Positions 7,499 to 17,311 of a stretch of 64,000 nt of DNA are shown one piece after another. Position 1 is the stretch's first letter; each line of letters begins with the position of its first letter. The translations under genes and the position numbers were made by a program. The DNA lies in assembly GCA_944326915.1 (NCBI GenBank), contig CALVFT010000001.1:124001-188000 (forward strand). Reading direction: 5' to 3'. Below the pieces are notes generated by a model. It was not told the DNA's origin. It saw nothing but the letters and a program-made list of their open reading frames with translations, and made no database searches. Source of the stretch: Candidatus Gastranaerophilales bacterium. GTDB taxonomy: Bacteria; Cyanobacteriota; Vampirovibrionia; Gastranaerophilales; Gastranaerophilaceae.

Positions 7499-9223
7499 AT
7501 GAAGAAGTTTTTATATACATTTTTGATTTTGAGCTTTATATCAACTCCAGTTCAAGCACAAATGATGCCAAACATACCTTTAGCTACAATGCAAGCAGCA
7601 AGAGAAGGTGGATTTGTTGAACAAATTGGGCCTCGTTCACAAGTTGTTCGTGTAGGAATTGGGACATCAAATTTTGGCACTTATCAATACAACGATATAA
7701 CAATTTATGGAACAGGTGATACACAAATCTATGACAATAAAATGCTTATAGATAATGTCGCAGCTAACGCACCTGTTAGGATTAAGTTTGTTAATGGAGC
7801 TTTCAATATATACACACCTAATAACCCTACTCCGGAAATTGTTGATGGTCCGGTACAAATAACAAGCAATTATGGACTTTTAGGGGTAAAAGGGCTTAAT
7901 AGAGCGGGAAAACCTGCATTATATCATGGCGCTTTTGAATTAATTAAAAGTAACGGGAAAACCTTCAATCTTGTAAATATGATTGAAGTTGAGGAATACT
8001 TAAAGGGTGTCGTTCCAAATGAAATGCCTGTTTCATTCGGGCTTGAAGCACTAAAAGCACAAAGTGTCGCAGCAAGAAATTACGTACTTTCCCCAAGAAC
8101 AAAATCATCACCTAACTATGATGTAGTAGATTCTGTTGCAAGTCAGGTGTATTTTGGGGCAAATACAGAAAAGCCTCTATCTAATCAGGCTGTAGAAGAA
8201 ACAGAAGGAGTTGTTGCTATTTACAACTGGGATTTAATCCTTGCACAATACTCTTCAACTGCCGGAGGATATACTGAAAGTTATTCAAATTCGTTCTCAG
8301 ATCCCGTAACTAAAGAATTCCCATCAAAGGAAAAACCTTACCTTAAAGCTCGCGCGGACATAATCACACAAACTCCTTTAAATACGGAAGAGGCAGCTAG
8401 CGCTTATTATAAATCAACACCTGATGCATATGATATACGTTCTCCATATTACAGATGGACTAAAGAATGGAATGCAAAAGAATTACACGATATTTTACAA
8501 AATACACTTGTTGCTCAATCAACTACAGGTTTTGTAAAACCGGCATTCAATAAGGGTGACAAACTTGATGATTTGGTTGAAATTAGAGTCAAAAGGCGCG
8601 GTGATTCTGGAAAAATCATCGAGATGGAAATAGTTACAAAAACACAAACTTATAAAATATTTAAAGAACTTGTTGTAAGAAGACTAATGACCAAGGATGG
8701 AAAAGCTCTACCTAGTGCAAATGTTGTTTTTGAAAACAATTTTGATGAATATGGAAATCTATCAACTATAAAAGCATATGGTGGCGGATTCGGACATGGC
8801 GTAGGCCTAAGTCAATATGGTGCAGGATTTATGGGCAGTGAATTGCACAAGTCATATGATAAAATACTTCAACACTACTACTCAGGAATAACACTTGCAA
8901 CAAAACCTGTTATTATATCTGATAACAGTGCTCAAAAAATGATTACTCAAAATTTTTATACAAAAGATAAATACGCAAACGTAATTATTGATAATAAATT
9001 TCAAGCTCCTAAAATTACTATTGATGTAAACGGAAAATTCTATACATACGAACTTCCTACAAACATTTTAGGTTCACGACTTACAAATATTGATATTTCA
9101 AAACACATAAAAAGTGGAAGAAACACCGTAAGATTTATTTATCCGGAAGAAAACGGCAACAATAAGGCAATAAGACTCTACATAGAGCTTGTAAAACGTA
9201 ATAATGATGATTATATATGGTAA
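7499..9223 (+). CDS. SpoIID/LytB-domain secreted protein
   Basis: The SpoIID family includes peptidoglycan lytic transglycosylases acting on denuded glycan. This 574-residue protein starts with a signal peptide (MKKFLYTFLILSFISTPVQA). The SpoIID core spans about residues 150-460: IEVEEYLKGVVPNEMP, LKAQSVAARNY, STAGGYTESYSNSF and GGFGHGVGLSQYGA. A beta-rich C-terminal tail follows. I chose ATG 7499 over an upstream in-frame TTG because it starts the signal peptide and sits 6 nt after a perfect TATAAT. It is followed 15 bp later by murJ, pointing to envelope biogenesis rather than sporulation. Confidence 0.88.
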   Translation: MKKFLYTFLILSFISTPVQAQMMPNIPLATMQAAREGGFVEQIGPRSQVVRVGIGTSNFGTYQYNDITIYGTGDTQIYDNKMLIDNVAANAPVRIKFVNGAFNIYTPNNPTPEIVDGPVQITSNYGLLGVKGLNRAGKPALYHGAFELIKSNGKTFNLVNMIEVEEYLKGVVPNEMPVSFGLEALKAQSVAARNYVLSPRTKSSPNYDVVDSVASQVYFGANTEKPLSNQAVEETEGVVAIYNWDLILAQYSSTAGGYTESYSNSFSDPVTKEFPSKEKPYLKARADIITQTPLNTEEAASAYYKSTPDAYDIRSPYYRWTKEWNAKELHDILQNTLVAQSTTGFVKPAFNKGDKLDDLVEIRVKRRGDSGKIIEMEIVTKTQTYKIFKELVVRRLMTKDGKALPSANVVFENNFDEYGNLSTIKAYGGGFGHGVGLSQYGAGFMGSELHKSYDKILQHYYSGITLATKPVIISDNSAQKMITQNFYTKDKYANVIIDNKFQAPKITIDVNGKFYTYELPTNILGSRLTNIDISKHIKSGRNTVRFIYPEENGNNKAIRLYIELVKRNNDDYIW

Positions 9224-9238
9224 TTAATTGGCAGGGAT

Positions 9239-10843
9239 ATGGAAAATCAAACAAAAGTAAATAATAGCGATGCAAAGACGAGTGTACTCAAAGCTGCTTG
9301 GATAATTGCAGTGGTAACAATTGTAAGTAAGTTAATCGGCTTTATAAGAGATATTGTAATAGCAAACTATTATGGAGCCTCAATGGTATCTGATGCATAT
9401 TATTATGCTTATCAAATACCTTCACTTTCACTAATTCTCCTTGGGGGAGTTGGAGGCCCTTTCCATAGTGCGACAGTCGCTATTTTTTCCAAATTAATTC
9501 CTAATTTACAGGAAAAGCCTTCTGAGGAAGTAAATAAACTTTACTCAACATTTATGACAGCTACATCGATATTTTTCATAATATTATCTGTTATTATGTT
9601 TGTTTTTCCTCGCCAAATTATGGGACTAATTATTTCAAGCGGCTCTTCTGACATGGTAAATCTTGCAGCAATGCATCTTAAAATAATGACTCCGTTACTT
9701 ATTATTGGCGGAATTGTTGGAATTTATTATGGCATTTTGATTATTTACAAACAATTTATGCTGCCAAATTTATCACCAATAATTATGAGTGCAGCAATTA
9801 TTGGCGTGTGTATTGCAGTACCTGATGATCAAAAGGGTTATGCTCTTGCTTGGGCAACAACTATTGGTGCAATATTGCAACTTGTAATTCAATACCCGAA
9901 TGTTAAAAAACTAGGATTTAAATGGCGTCCTAATTTTGAATTTACAAACAACAAGCATTTTCATGAAATATGTGAGTTGCTCTTCCCTGCAGTGTTAAGT
10001 TCTACTGTCGGACAAATACATATTTATGTTGATATGTTTTTCACATCATCTATTTCAGAAGGAGCTTGGACAGCTATAGGATATGCAAATAGGGTTTTCC
10101 AGTTCCCTGTTGGAATTCTTGTAACTGCTTTTTTGGTACCGCTATTCCCGATATTCGCAAGACTTGTTGCTGAAAAGGATATGGATGGTATAAGAAGATA
10201 TTTTAATAAAGGTGTTGGAGTTCTATTTTTCGCAGCATTACCTATTATCATAGGGATTTTAACTGTTGGTATGGATGCTGTGAGATTAATTTTTGAGCGT
10301 GGTGCATTTGATTCTCAGGCAACATTTATGGTAACTGAAGCTTTATGGTTCCTTTCAGTATCAATATTGCCATATGTATTCAGGGATTCTATCACAAGAG
10401 TATATTACTCATTTAATGACTCTGCAACTCCATTTACCGTAGCATTTTCATCTATTGTACTAAAATACCTGTTAAACGTTATTTTCATAAGTAAAATGCA
10501 TATGGGTATTGGAGGAATTACACTATCTACATCATTAGTAACTTTATTCAATGCATGTGTATTGGGAGTATTAATTTCGAAAAAGCTAAAAATGAACTAT
10601 AAAGAATTATTTATAAATCTTGGTAAAATGATTATTGCTGGAATTATAACTTTTGGACTTTGTCTTGTAACAGGACTTGGATTCGACAATTACATACATC
10701 TTCCAAAAGTTTTGTTTGCAATAAGTAAAATCTCTATCGTTGGAATAATTTGTCTTGTTGTATATACAGCACTTAATTTACTATTCAAAATGGAGTATGC
10801 AACAGAACTAGCAGAAAGATTAGTTAACAAAATAAAAAAATAA
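9239..10843 (+). CDS. murJ: Lipid II flippase MurJ (MviN)
   Basis: MurJ flips lipid II across the cytoplasmic membrane for peptidoglycan synthesis. The 534-residue sequence is very hydrophobic, with about 14 transmembrane segments. It shows the MviN signatures KLIGFIRDIVIANYYGAS near the start and FSLNDSATPF-like YYSFNDSATPFTVA in the middle. The start ATG 9239 has CAGGGAT upstream and lies 15 bp after the SpoIID-like gene, so the two are probably one operon. Confidence 0.94.
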   Translation: MENQTKVNNSDAKTSVLKAAWIIAVVTIVSKLIGFIRDIVIANYYGASMVSDAYYYAYQIPSLSLILLGGVGGPFHSATVAIFSKLIPNLQEKPSEEVNKLYSTFMTATSIFFIILSVIMFVFPRQIMGLIISSGSSDMVNLAAMHLKIMTPLLIIGGIVGIYYGILIIYKQFMLPNLSPIIMSAAIIGVCIAVPDDQKGYALAWATTIGAILQLVIQYPNVKKLGFKWRPNFEFTNNKHFHEICELLFPAVLSSTVGQIHIYVDMFFTSSISEGAWTAIGYANRVFQFPVGILVTAFLVPLFPIFARLVAEKDMDGIRRYFNKGVGVLFFAALPIIIGILTVGMDAVRLIFERGAFDSQATFMVTEALWFLSVSILPYVFRDSITRVYYSFNDSATPFTVAFSSIVLKYLLNVIFISKMHMGIGGITLSTSLVTLFNACVLGVLISKKLKMNYKELFINLGKMIIAGIITFGLCLVTGLGFDNYIHLPKVLFAISKISIVGIICLVVYTALNLLFKMEYATELAERLVNKIKK

Positions 10844-10929
10844 GAATTGCTCTGAATATAATTATAGGAAATTCAGAATAAAATAAAAGAGTGAATAGCA
10901 TTTTAGTCTATTCAATAAGAGGAAAATAT

Positions 10930-11520
10930 ATGATTATTAAGAATGCTGATAAAATTAAAGAAGTACTTGAAAATGATGGCGTAATTGCATATGTAACAGA
11001 TACTGTATGGGGACTTGGATGTTTACCGACATCTGAGAAAGCTGTAAAAAAAATATATGAAATAAAAAAACGAGAAGCTCAAAAGCCTTTAATTTTGATG
11101 TCTAACGAAACATATAATCTTCTTGAATATGTTAAACCTATACCAAAAATCGGATGTCACTTAATAAAAAAATATTTTCCTGGGGCATTAACTCTTGTCG
11201 TAGAAAAAAGTGATAAAACTCCTTATTTTATGACATCTAATATGGATACAGTTGGAATAAGAGTTCCTAATAATGAAGTATTTAAAGAAATATGTGAAAT
11301 AGCACCAGGTCATGTTCTAGCAACAACTAGTGCAAATTTATCTCATCAACCATCAGCTAAAACTTATGAACAAGCTTTAGAAAATATGCAAGACCTCGCA
11401 GATTTAATTATTCCTGACTACGGATATACCTGTAAAGGTCTTGAATCAACTGTATGTGGAGTGTTCAATGACGAAATAAAAATATTTCGTCAAGGAGCAA
11501 TAAACATTGAACTTTTATAA
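10930..11520 (+). CDS. Sua5/YciO/YrdC-type threonylcarbamoyl-AMP synthase
   Basis: Members make threonylcarbamoyl-AMP for the t6A37 modification of ANN-decoding tRNAs. The 196-residue single-domain form shows YVTDTVWGLGCLP, IKKREAQKPLILM, FPGALTLVVEKS, TTSANLSHQPSAKT and KGLESTVCGV. The family also contains YciO-like paralogues, so TsaC function is likely rather than certain. I chose ATG 10930, with AAGAGG seven bases upstream, rather than the in-frame upstream GTG. Its stop overlaps that of the convergent gene at 11515. Confidence 0.87.
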   Translation: MIIKNADKIKEVLENDGVIAYVTDTVWGLGCLPTSEKAVKKIYEIKKREAQKPLILMSNETYNLLEYVKPIPKIGCHLIKKYFPGALTLVVEKSDKTPYFMTSNMDTVGIRVPNNEVFKEICEIAPGHVLATTSANLSHQPSAKTYEQALENMQDLADLIIPDYGYTCKGLESTVCGVFNDEIKIFRQGAINIELL

Positions 11521-12801
11521 ATCTACTGAATGTATTACATTTCCATCACTACCGTAGAATGTTTTCTTACTAGGTTTATTTTTTGAAGGGTCATATTCTA
11601 ATACCATATGTAATGATTTTCCATCATCTTGGTATTCAGACCACTTCAATAGATTACCTGTAGATGGATCATAGTCGATTACAAACTTTTGAGTTTTTCC
11701 ATCTTGTTGAAAATGTGTCTTTCTTAACAAGTTACCTGTATCTGGGTCAACATCTGCAATATATTCTAATGTATTACCGTCTTTAGATGCTAAAGTCTTA
11801 ACAACTCTACCTTTTGCATCTTTTAAATCTTTACATTTGAACCCATCTAATTCGTACACTTCTCCTTTTACTTTCGCAAAGTCAGAAAATATAGAACTAT
11901 CTACTACAGTTTCAGTTGCCTTTGATGATTCTGTTACTGCTGTTTGTGCTGTGACAATAGAATCATTAGCTAAATCTTCTATCCTTTTTACACTACCATC
12001 AGAATTGTAATATATTTTTTTTAAAAGTCTATTCGTCAATGGATCACATTCTAATGAAGATTCTACAGTCTTACCATCATCCATCAAAAAAGTTTTTCTC
12101 AATAAATTTCCTGTGGCAGGATCATAGTCTATCTTAAAATCTGCAGACTTTCCATCTGTTCTATAATGTACCATTTTCACGGGATTAGATGTTGATGGAT
12201 CATAATCTGTTATGAAGTCAACTGTTTTTCCATCTTGTTGAAAATATGTCTTTTTCAACAAGTTTCCTGTATCTGGTTCTATATCTGCGATATATTCTAA
12301 AGTATTACCATCTTTTGATGCTAAAGTTTTAACAACCCTTCCTTTTGCATCTTTTAAATCTTTTAATTTGAGTCTATTTGACTCATATACTTTCCCTTCT
12401 ACTGTCGTTAAATCAGAAGATGTAACATTATCTTTTGCAGTTGTAGTTTTTGGAGTTTTAGCTGTTTTATTTTTTCTTGGTTTTGGTACTTTTGTAGATT
12501 TTTCAGATAAATTTTCTGTTAGCTGTTGTGCTTCATCCTCTATATTATCTATGGTTGTATTTGTTTTTCGTGATAACCCATCTTTTACATTTTGGGCAGC
12601 TGTTTTCCACCAGCCTCTGTTGTGTCCGATCACTCCAACTGCAACAGCTGCTGCAAGAGCTGTAGCTCCTATCATATATTTTGCTGCATTAGATTTTTCT
12701 TTACCTTCATTTATATCTATATATTCTTGTTTGTGTCTTTTTACTTGAGTAGTTTTTCTTTTTGAATTAACTCCCTCAAAAGATATTTTATTAATTGCCA
12801 T
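11515..12801 (-). CDS. Membrane-anchored protein with two arrays of YDPxTGNLLKKTxxxxDGKT repeats
   Basis: This 428-residue protein has a short cytoplasmic-type N-terminus (MAINKISFEGV), one hydrophobic segment (about 41-59) and a Lys/Thr/Pro-rich linker. Two repeat arrays follow (about 146-276 and 323-428), with ~23-residue units such as DPATGNLLRKTFLMDDGKT. Each array begins with the same block, DLKDAKGRVVKTLASKDGNT, indicating internal duplication. The units recall the DUF2963 repeats I remember from phytoplasma proteins, but the match is from memory. The function is unknown; binding or surface display is possible. An AAAGGG lies about 10 bases before the ATG. Confidence 0.75.
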   Translation of the reverse strand: MAINKISFEGVNSKRKTTQVKRHKQEYIDINEGKEKSNAAKYMIGATALAAAVAVGVIGHNRGWWKTAAQNVKDGLSRKTNTTIDNIEDEAQQLTENLSEKSTKVPKPRKNKTAKTPKTTTAKDNVTSSDLTTVEGKVYESNRLKLKDLKDAKGRVVKTLASKDGNTLEYIADIEPDTGNLLKKTYFQQDGKTVDFITDYDPSTSNPVKMVHYRTDGKSADFKIDYDPATGNLLRKTFLMDDGKTVESSLECDPLTNRLLKKIYYNSDGSVKRIEDLANDSIVTAQTAVTESSKATETVVDSSIFSDFAKVKGEVYELDGFKCKDLKDAKGRVVKTLASKDGNTLEYIADVDPDTGNLLRKTHFQQDGKTQKFVIDYDPSTGNLLKWSEYQDDGKSLHMVLEYDPSKNKPSKKTFYGSDGNVIHSVDL

Positions 12802-12894
12802 TTAAATAGTCCCTTTCACCTCTACTGTATAATTAGATAAAACAAACAAAATTTTTTTTGCTATATATTCAATATTTGATTAATTTTTATGAAG

Positions 12895-13737
12895 TTAGAC
12901 CAATTCCGCTGCTCGATACGAACTTCTTACCAAGGGACCTATTTGATAATGCAATATGCCAACTTTTTCAGCTAATTTCTCTAATTCACTAAACTCCTCT
13001 AAAGTATAATACTTAGATACTTCCAAATGATTTTTAGATGGCTGAATATACTGCCCAATAGTTAAAATATCACAACCAACATTTTTCAAATCAACAAGAG
13101 TCTGTTCTATATCTTCAAATGTCTCACCCAAACCAACCATTAATCCTGATTTTGTAATGATATCACTGCTTTCTTTAACATACTTCAAAACTTCCAACGA
13201 ACAATCATAATTTCCCTGCGGACGAGCTGTTTTGAATATATTTCTTACTGTTTCAATGTTATGATTAAAAACATTTGGATGGGCTTTTATAATAATATCT
13301 AAAGCATCTTTATTCCCTTTAAAATCAGGAGTTAGAATTTCTATTTTTACGTCAGGAGAAAGCTTCCTTATCTCGTAAATACAATTTGCAAAATGCTCAG
13401 CACCACCATCAGGCAAATCATCTCTTGTAACTGATGTAATTACAGAATACTTTAGCCCTAAATCTTTAACAGCTTTTGCAATATGCATAGGTTCCTCTAA
13501 ATCAAGCGGAACCGGTCTTTCACAAGAAATATTACAATATCTGCAATTTCTTGTACAAACATTACCCATAATCAGGAATGTTGCTGTGTTTTTGGTATAA
13601 CACTCATTTTTATTAGGACAACGTGCATTTTCACAAACTGTACTAAGACAGTTTACCTTCAAAATCTTTCTTACATTCCTAGTTCTATCTGTATCTATTA
13701 TAGGTCTTTTTAAATATTCAGGTAATCTTTTCTGCAT
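12895..13737 (-). CDS. lipA: Lipoyl synthase
   Basis: Radical-SAM enzyme inserting two sulfurs into octanoyl-lipoyl domains. The 280 residues carry both iron-sulfur motifs: the auxiliary cluster CENARCPNKNEC (C35, C40, C46) and the SAM cluster CTRNCRYC (C61, C65, C68). The C-terminal RSSYRAAEL is also present, and the length is normal. No lipB is adjacent; dihydrolipoyl dehydrogenase lies about 1 kb away. No Shine-Dalgarno is visible. A TATGAT ends exactly 6 nt before the ATG, predicting a leaderless mRNA. Confidence 0.95.
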   Translation of the reverse strand: MQKRLPEYLKRPIIDTDRTRNVRKILKVNCLSTVCENARCPNKNECYTKNTATFLIMGNVCTRNCRYCNISCERPVPLDLEEPMHIAKAVKDLGLKYSVITSVTRDDLPDGGAEHFANCIYEIRKLSPDVKIEILTPDFKGNKDALDIIIKAHPNVFNHNIETVRNIFKTARPQGNYDCSLEVLKYVKESSDIITKSGLMVGLGETFEDIEQTLVDLKNVGCDILTIGQYIQPSKNHLEVSKYYTLEEFSELEKLAEKVGILHYQIGPLVRSSYRAAELV

Positions 13738-13825
13738 AACACTATCATAATACCAAAATTTAATATGACAAATAGTAAATTAATAACACATATAATGTAT
13801 AGACATTTTTAAAAACAAGATTAAA

Positions 13826-14473
13826 ATGAAAAATATGATAGATGAAATGACTTACAAAACAATTTTAGAAAATTTTGGTAATCCTTCACTTAGTAGTTAC
13901 GTGAATATTATTGAAATTTGTTCAAATAATATTGACAGAGATTACAATAATGCAGATGCACATTATATAAAATCAATGGCTATGTTTGGAATTGCAACAT
14001 TAATAGAAGGCCGCGATGAAATTTATGCTTACATTAATTCAGAACCAGTAAAATACTCGAACTTTCGTTATGGAAGAGCTTTAGAAAAAATGGACAAAAA
14101 TATAAAATTCGCAGACAATGCTGTTGATGAATTTAATATAGCGTACAATTTAGATAAAAATATTATAGAAAAGCACCCTTATATAAGAATAACAGTAGGC
14201 CATAAACTTACAGATGCTGTATATACATTTTCTCGACCTATTCCCGCAAAAGATGTTAATGAATTAATATTTCAAGATAAAAAATGGACTTTTGTAGGTA
14301 TTTTGCTTGTTTTGACGACAGTGATAACTCTTATCGCATCAATCTTCTTACCTGAAAATACTTGTGTAATAATTTTTTTAATCGGTGCATCTATCGCAAT
14401 CATGTCAATTTTTCTATACCCTAATGAAAACAAAATAATGCTGAATAAATATAAAAAATACATTACGAAATAA
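13826..14473 (+). CDS. Hypothetical membrane-anchored protein with a TPR-like N-terminus
   Basis: This 215-residue protein has a helical N-terminal two-thirds with TPR-like spacing (YNNADAHYIKSMAMFGIATL), then two adjacent transmembrane segments (about 150-170 and 175-193) and a short Lys-rich tail. There is no signal peptide. A TATAAT lies at about 13792, giving a leader of about 30 nt without a clear Shine-Dalgarno. I do not recognise the family. Confidence 0.65.
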   Translation: MKNMIDEMTYKTILENFGNPSLSSYVNIIEICSNNIDRDYNNADAHYIKSMAMFGIATLIEGRDEIYAYINSEPVKYSNFRYGRALEKMDKNIKFADNAVDEFNIAYNLDKNIIEKHPYIRITVGHKLTDAVYTFSRPIPAKDVNELIFQDKKWTFVGILLVLTTVITLIASIFLPENTCVIIFLIGASIAIMSIFLYPNENKIMLNKYKKYITK

Positions 14474-14555
14474 TAATACTAACAAAAATATTGATTTTTG
14501 ATACTTAAATAGCTATAATGGGAATAAGTACCTTAGAATAAAGGAGATATTTGAT

Positions 14556-14825
14556 ATGAAAAAATTGCTTTTAATTTTATGTTTGCTAACTTTTGCAAAC
14601 TGTGTATATGCAGCTCAAGATAATGATATGAATTTTGAAGAAGAATCTAATTCAAACTACATTCAATATTCTCAAAGTGAGACTAATTATGTAGAAGAAC
14701 AAGTACCTGTAAATTCTAAACAAAAGAAAGAAAGAAAAGTTAGAGTAGGAAACCCTTCTCGTTACAATTCACCTAACTCTTACTACAATTTCGGTACAAC
14801 TAGCGGCTTTAAAGGTAAATTTTAG
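14556..14825 (+). CDS. Small secreted protein
   Basis: This 89-residue protein has a clear signal peptide (MKKLLLILCLLTFANCVYA) and a low-complexity mature part rich in Asn, Ser, Glu and Tyr, ending NFGTTSGFKGKF. The Shine-Dalgarno is AAAGGAGA and an upstream TATAAT is present. I do not recognise the family. Its stop overlaps the convergent lpd gene by four bases. Confidence 0.7.
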   Translation: MKKLLLILCLLTFANCVYAAQDNDMNFEEESNSNYIQYSQSETNYVEEQVPVNSKQKKERKVRVGNPSRYNSPNSYYNFGTTSGFKGKF

Positions 14826-16075
14826 AGCCTAAATAAGCATTCAAAAATTCCTTCAGAATACGTAGGGTGAGCAAAACATACTTCCTTTAGTTTGTCTATG
14901 CTTACCCTATTTTGCATAGCAATTGCAACTTGTTGAATTAATGATGATGCTTCTTTAGATACAATATGTGCACCCACAATATAACCATCACAAGACAAAA
15001 GCTTTATAAATCCATCAGTCGAATTGTCACAATGAGATTTACCCAAAGCAGAAATAAGCATCATTGACTTTTTATAAGTACCTTCCTCCAAATCTTGTTC
15101 ACGTTTCCCAATCCATGCAATTTCAGGATTTCCATACACTACTGATGGAACTAAATCTGTTTCAAACTTGACACCACAGACTTTATCTATTGCTTGTTTT
15201 ATTGCATAATGTGCAAGTTGAATCTCTCCGCAAACATCTCCAAGATATGTTATTCCATCAATATTGTCTTTCTCATTTGGAACTCTTCCAATAGCCAGCA
15301 ATACACATTCAGGATTAATAGCTTCACCGGAAGACAAGTAAAGCGTATTATTTTCAACTTTTTCAACGGAATTTGAAAGATACATTTTTATTTTTTTCGC
15401 CTTGAAAATTCTTTCTATTCTTTTTGAAACCTCAACATCTGCAATAGGCAAAAGATGTTCAGCTGCTTCAATAATAGTGACTTCTGCTCCGAAAGTTGAA
15501 AAAATTCTCGCCCACTCAATACCGATAGCACCAGAACCTATTATCGCAATACTTTTTGGAAGTTTAGAGAGTTTTAAAATATCATCAGAACTTAAAACAA
15601 ACTCATGATCAAAACGTAAAGCCGGTAATTCTCTAGGAGAAGATCCTACGGCCATAATGACTTTGTCGCATTCATAAACTTCGCCATCTGCGATTACCCC
15701 CGAAACTTTCCCATCTGCAATATTAGGCTTAGCCTGAGCATAAACAACCTTTATTCCCGAATTTTTTATCGTTAATTCAAGAGCTTTTCTAACTTTTTCA
15801 ACAACTTTATCTTTATATTCAATAACCTTTGAATAATCAACAGAAAAATCGGCACCAACAGAAATACCTAAGTTTTCTGCACATTTTAAATCTTCAAAAA
15901 CCTCTGCAGAATGAAGTATTGCTTTTGTTGGAATACAACCTCGATTAAGACAAACCCCTCCTAGTTTATCTTTTTCAAATAATATGACACTCTGCCCTTG
16001 AGCTTTGGCATTCAATGCCGCAGTATATCCTGCAGGTCCACCACCTATAACTCCTAAATCATATCTTTCAGCCAT
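14822..16075 (-). CDS. Dihydrolipoyl dehydrogenase-like flavoprotein, compact form
   Basis: Class I pyridine nucleotide-disulfide oxidoreductase. FAD site GVIGGGPAGYTAA, redox-active disulfide CLNRGC (C42, C47), NAD site IIGSGAIGIEWA and the C-terminal active-site stretch FAHPTYSE are all visible. The 417 residues are shorter than the usual ~460-475, mostly through trimming of the interdomain and C-terminal regions. The role is reoxidation of lipoamide in a 2-oxoacid dehydrogenase or glycine cleavage complex; which one is not shown here. AGAGGG precedes the ATG. It is 13 bp after alr on the same strand, so probably cotranscribed. Confidence 0.87.
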   Translation of the reverse strand: MAERYDLGVIGGGPAGYTAALNAKAQGQSVILFEKDKLGGVCLNRGCIPTKAILHSAEVFEDLKCAENLGISVGADFSVDYSKVIEYKDKVVEKVRKALELTIKNSGIKVVYAQAKPNIADGKVSGVIADGEVYECDKVIMAVGSSPRELPALRFDHEFVLSSDDILKLSKLPKSIAIIGSGAIGIEWARIFSTFGAEVTIIEAAEHLLPIADVEVSKRIERIFKAKKIKMYLSNSVEKVENNTLYLSSGEAINPECVLLAIGRVPNEKDNIDGITYLGDVCGEIQLAHYAIKQAIDKVCGVKFETDLVPSVVYGNPEIAWIGKREQDLEEGTYKKSMMLISALGKSHCDNSTDGFIKLLSCDGYIVGAHIVSKEASSLIQQVAIAMQNRVSIDKLKEVCFAHPTYSEGIFECLFRL

Positions 16076-16088
16076 TTTAACCCTCTAC

Positions 16089-17267
16089 TTATCGTGTATA
16101 TACTCTTGGCAAACGAACTTTTAATCTACAAGTCAATTCATAATTGATTGTTCCAACAATCTTAGCCCATTCATCAATTGTATTTTCTTCATCTAACAAA
16201 GTAATGACATCACCCAAAGAAGCATCAACATCAGTAATATCAAACATCATTTGATCCATTGTAATATTGCCTACTTGTGGAACTTTTTTACCGTTTAATA
16301 TTCCAGATATTTTATTAGACAAAGCTCTTGGAACACCATCTGCGTAACCTAAAGGAACAGTAGCAATTTTTCGTGTTCCATTTGCTACAAATGTGTGACC
16401 ATAACTAACACCTTCACCATCTTTTGCACTATGAATATTTACAATCCTTGCCTTCAAAGACAATAAAGGTTTTAAATCAGGCTTTCGAACCATATTATTT
16501 ACAATACGGTTACTTTCATCGGAGTTCTCAAATTCTTTTTTAACTTCATTGTTATCTGGCAAATCCGGATACAATCCATATAATGCTATACCTGCACGAC
16601 GCATATTAGAATTTGGCACATCATAGCACATAGCACCTGCAGTATTTAAAATATGCAGCAAAAGCCCTTCTGTATTAATTTTAGAAATAACAGAATTCCA
16701 TCTATCTATTTGGATTTGTGTTTTTTCTATCACTTCTGCATTAGCGAGGTGAGTAAATATTCCTCGAAAATCCAAATAATCTGCTTCACGAACTTTTTTT
16801 ATAAATTCTACGGCTTCATCACAAGAAACACCTATTCTATTCATGCCCGTATCAAGCTTTACATGGACCATTGGCTTTATTCCTGTTCTTTCAAAAGTCT
16901 GTCTACAAGCCTCAAGATGTTCTTCTAGAAAAACAGAAATAGCAATATTTTCTTTTGCAGCACTTTCTACAGCCCAAACAGGAACTGCTCCAAGCACTAG
17001 AATATCACTATTTATTTTTGCCTGCCTCAAATCAAGTCCTTCATCAATTGAAGCAACTCCTAACATATCAGCACCAGAAGCTAAAAGAGTTGGAGCAAGC
17101 ATAACTGCACCATGTCCATACGCATCAGCTTTTACTACAGCGAGCACTTTAACCCCTTTTGGGGTATTTTTTTTGATATTTTTCATATTAAAAGCTAAGT
17201 TTTCTAAATTAATTTCAACCCAGCTATCCCTGTGAATATTTACATTCGATTGTCTTACATTTTTCAT
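16089..17267 (-). CDS. alr: Alanine racemase
   Basis: PLP enzyme making D-alanine for peptidoglycan. In 392 residues it shows the PLP-lysine motif VVKADAYGHG (K46), KLDTGMNRIG, the catalytic tyrosine in GVSYGHTF and the C-terminal TMDQMMFDITD. Residues 235-262 hold an extra charged insertion (NEVKKEFENSDESNR region) between barrel and C-terminal domain, longer than in typical members. A TATTAT ends 12 nt before the ATG and no Shine-Dalgarno is seen. lpd follows after 13 bp. Confidence 0.94.
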   Translation of the reverse strand: MKNVRQSNVNIHRDSWVEINLENLAFNMKNIKKNTPKGVKVLAVVKADAYGHGAVMLAPTLLASGADMLGVASIDEGLDLRQAKINSDILVLGAVPVWAVESAAKENIAISVFLEEHLEACRQTFERTGIKPMVHVKLDTGMNRIGVSCDEAVEFIKKVREADYLDFRGIFTHLANAEVIEKTQIQIDRWNSVISKINTEGLLLHILNTAGAMCYDVPNSNMRRAGIALYGLYPDLPDNNEVKKEFENSDESNRIVNNMVRKPDLKPLLSLKARIVNIHSAKDGEGVSYGHTFVANGTRKIATVPLGYADGVPRALSNKISGILNGKKVPQVGNITMDQMMFDITDVDASLGDVITLLDEENTIDEWAKIVGTINYELTCRLKVRLPRVYTR

Positions 17268-17311
17268 AGCAAATTAAGTATAATACTAAATTATTTGATG
17301 AGCAAGAACAA

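Noticed and set aside
7499-9223. Evidence of sporulation from the SpoIID-like gene
   Set aside because: SpoIID/LytB-domain proteins are common in non-sporulating bacteria; the murJ neighbour points to general wall synthesis.
10853-10876. Hairpin CTGAAT/ATTCAG after murJ as a terminator
   Set aside because: The stem is only 6 bp of AT-rich sequence with no T run, so it is too weak to call.
12368-12748. Plus-strand frame of 126 codons opposite the repeat protein
   Set aside because: It is a shadow of the low-complexity, repeat-rich gene on the minus strand, with hydrophobic residues typical of such reverse frames.
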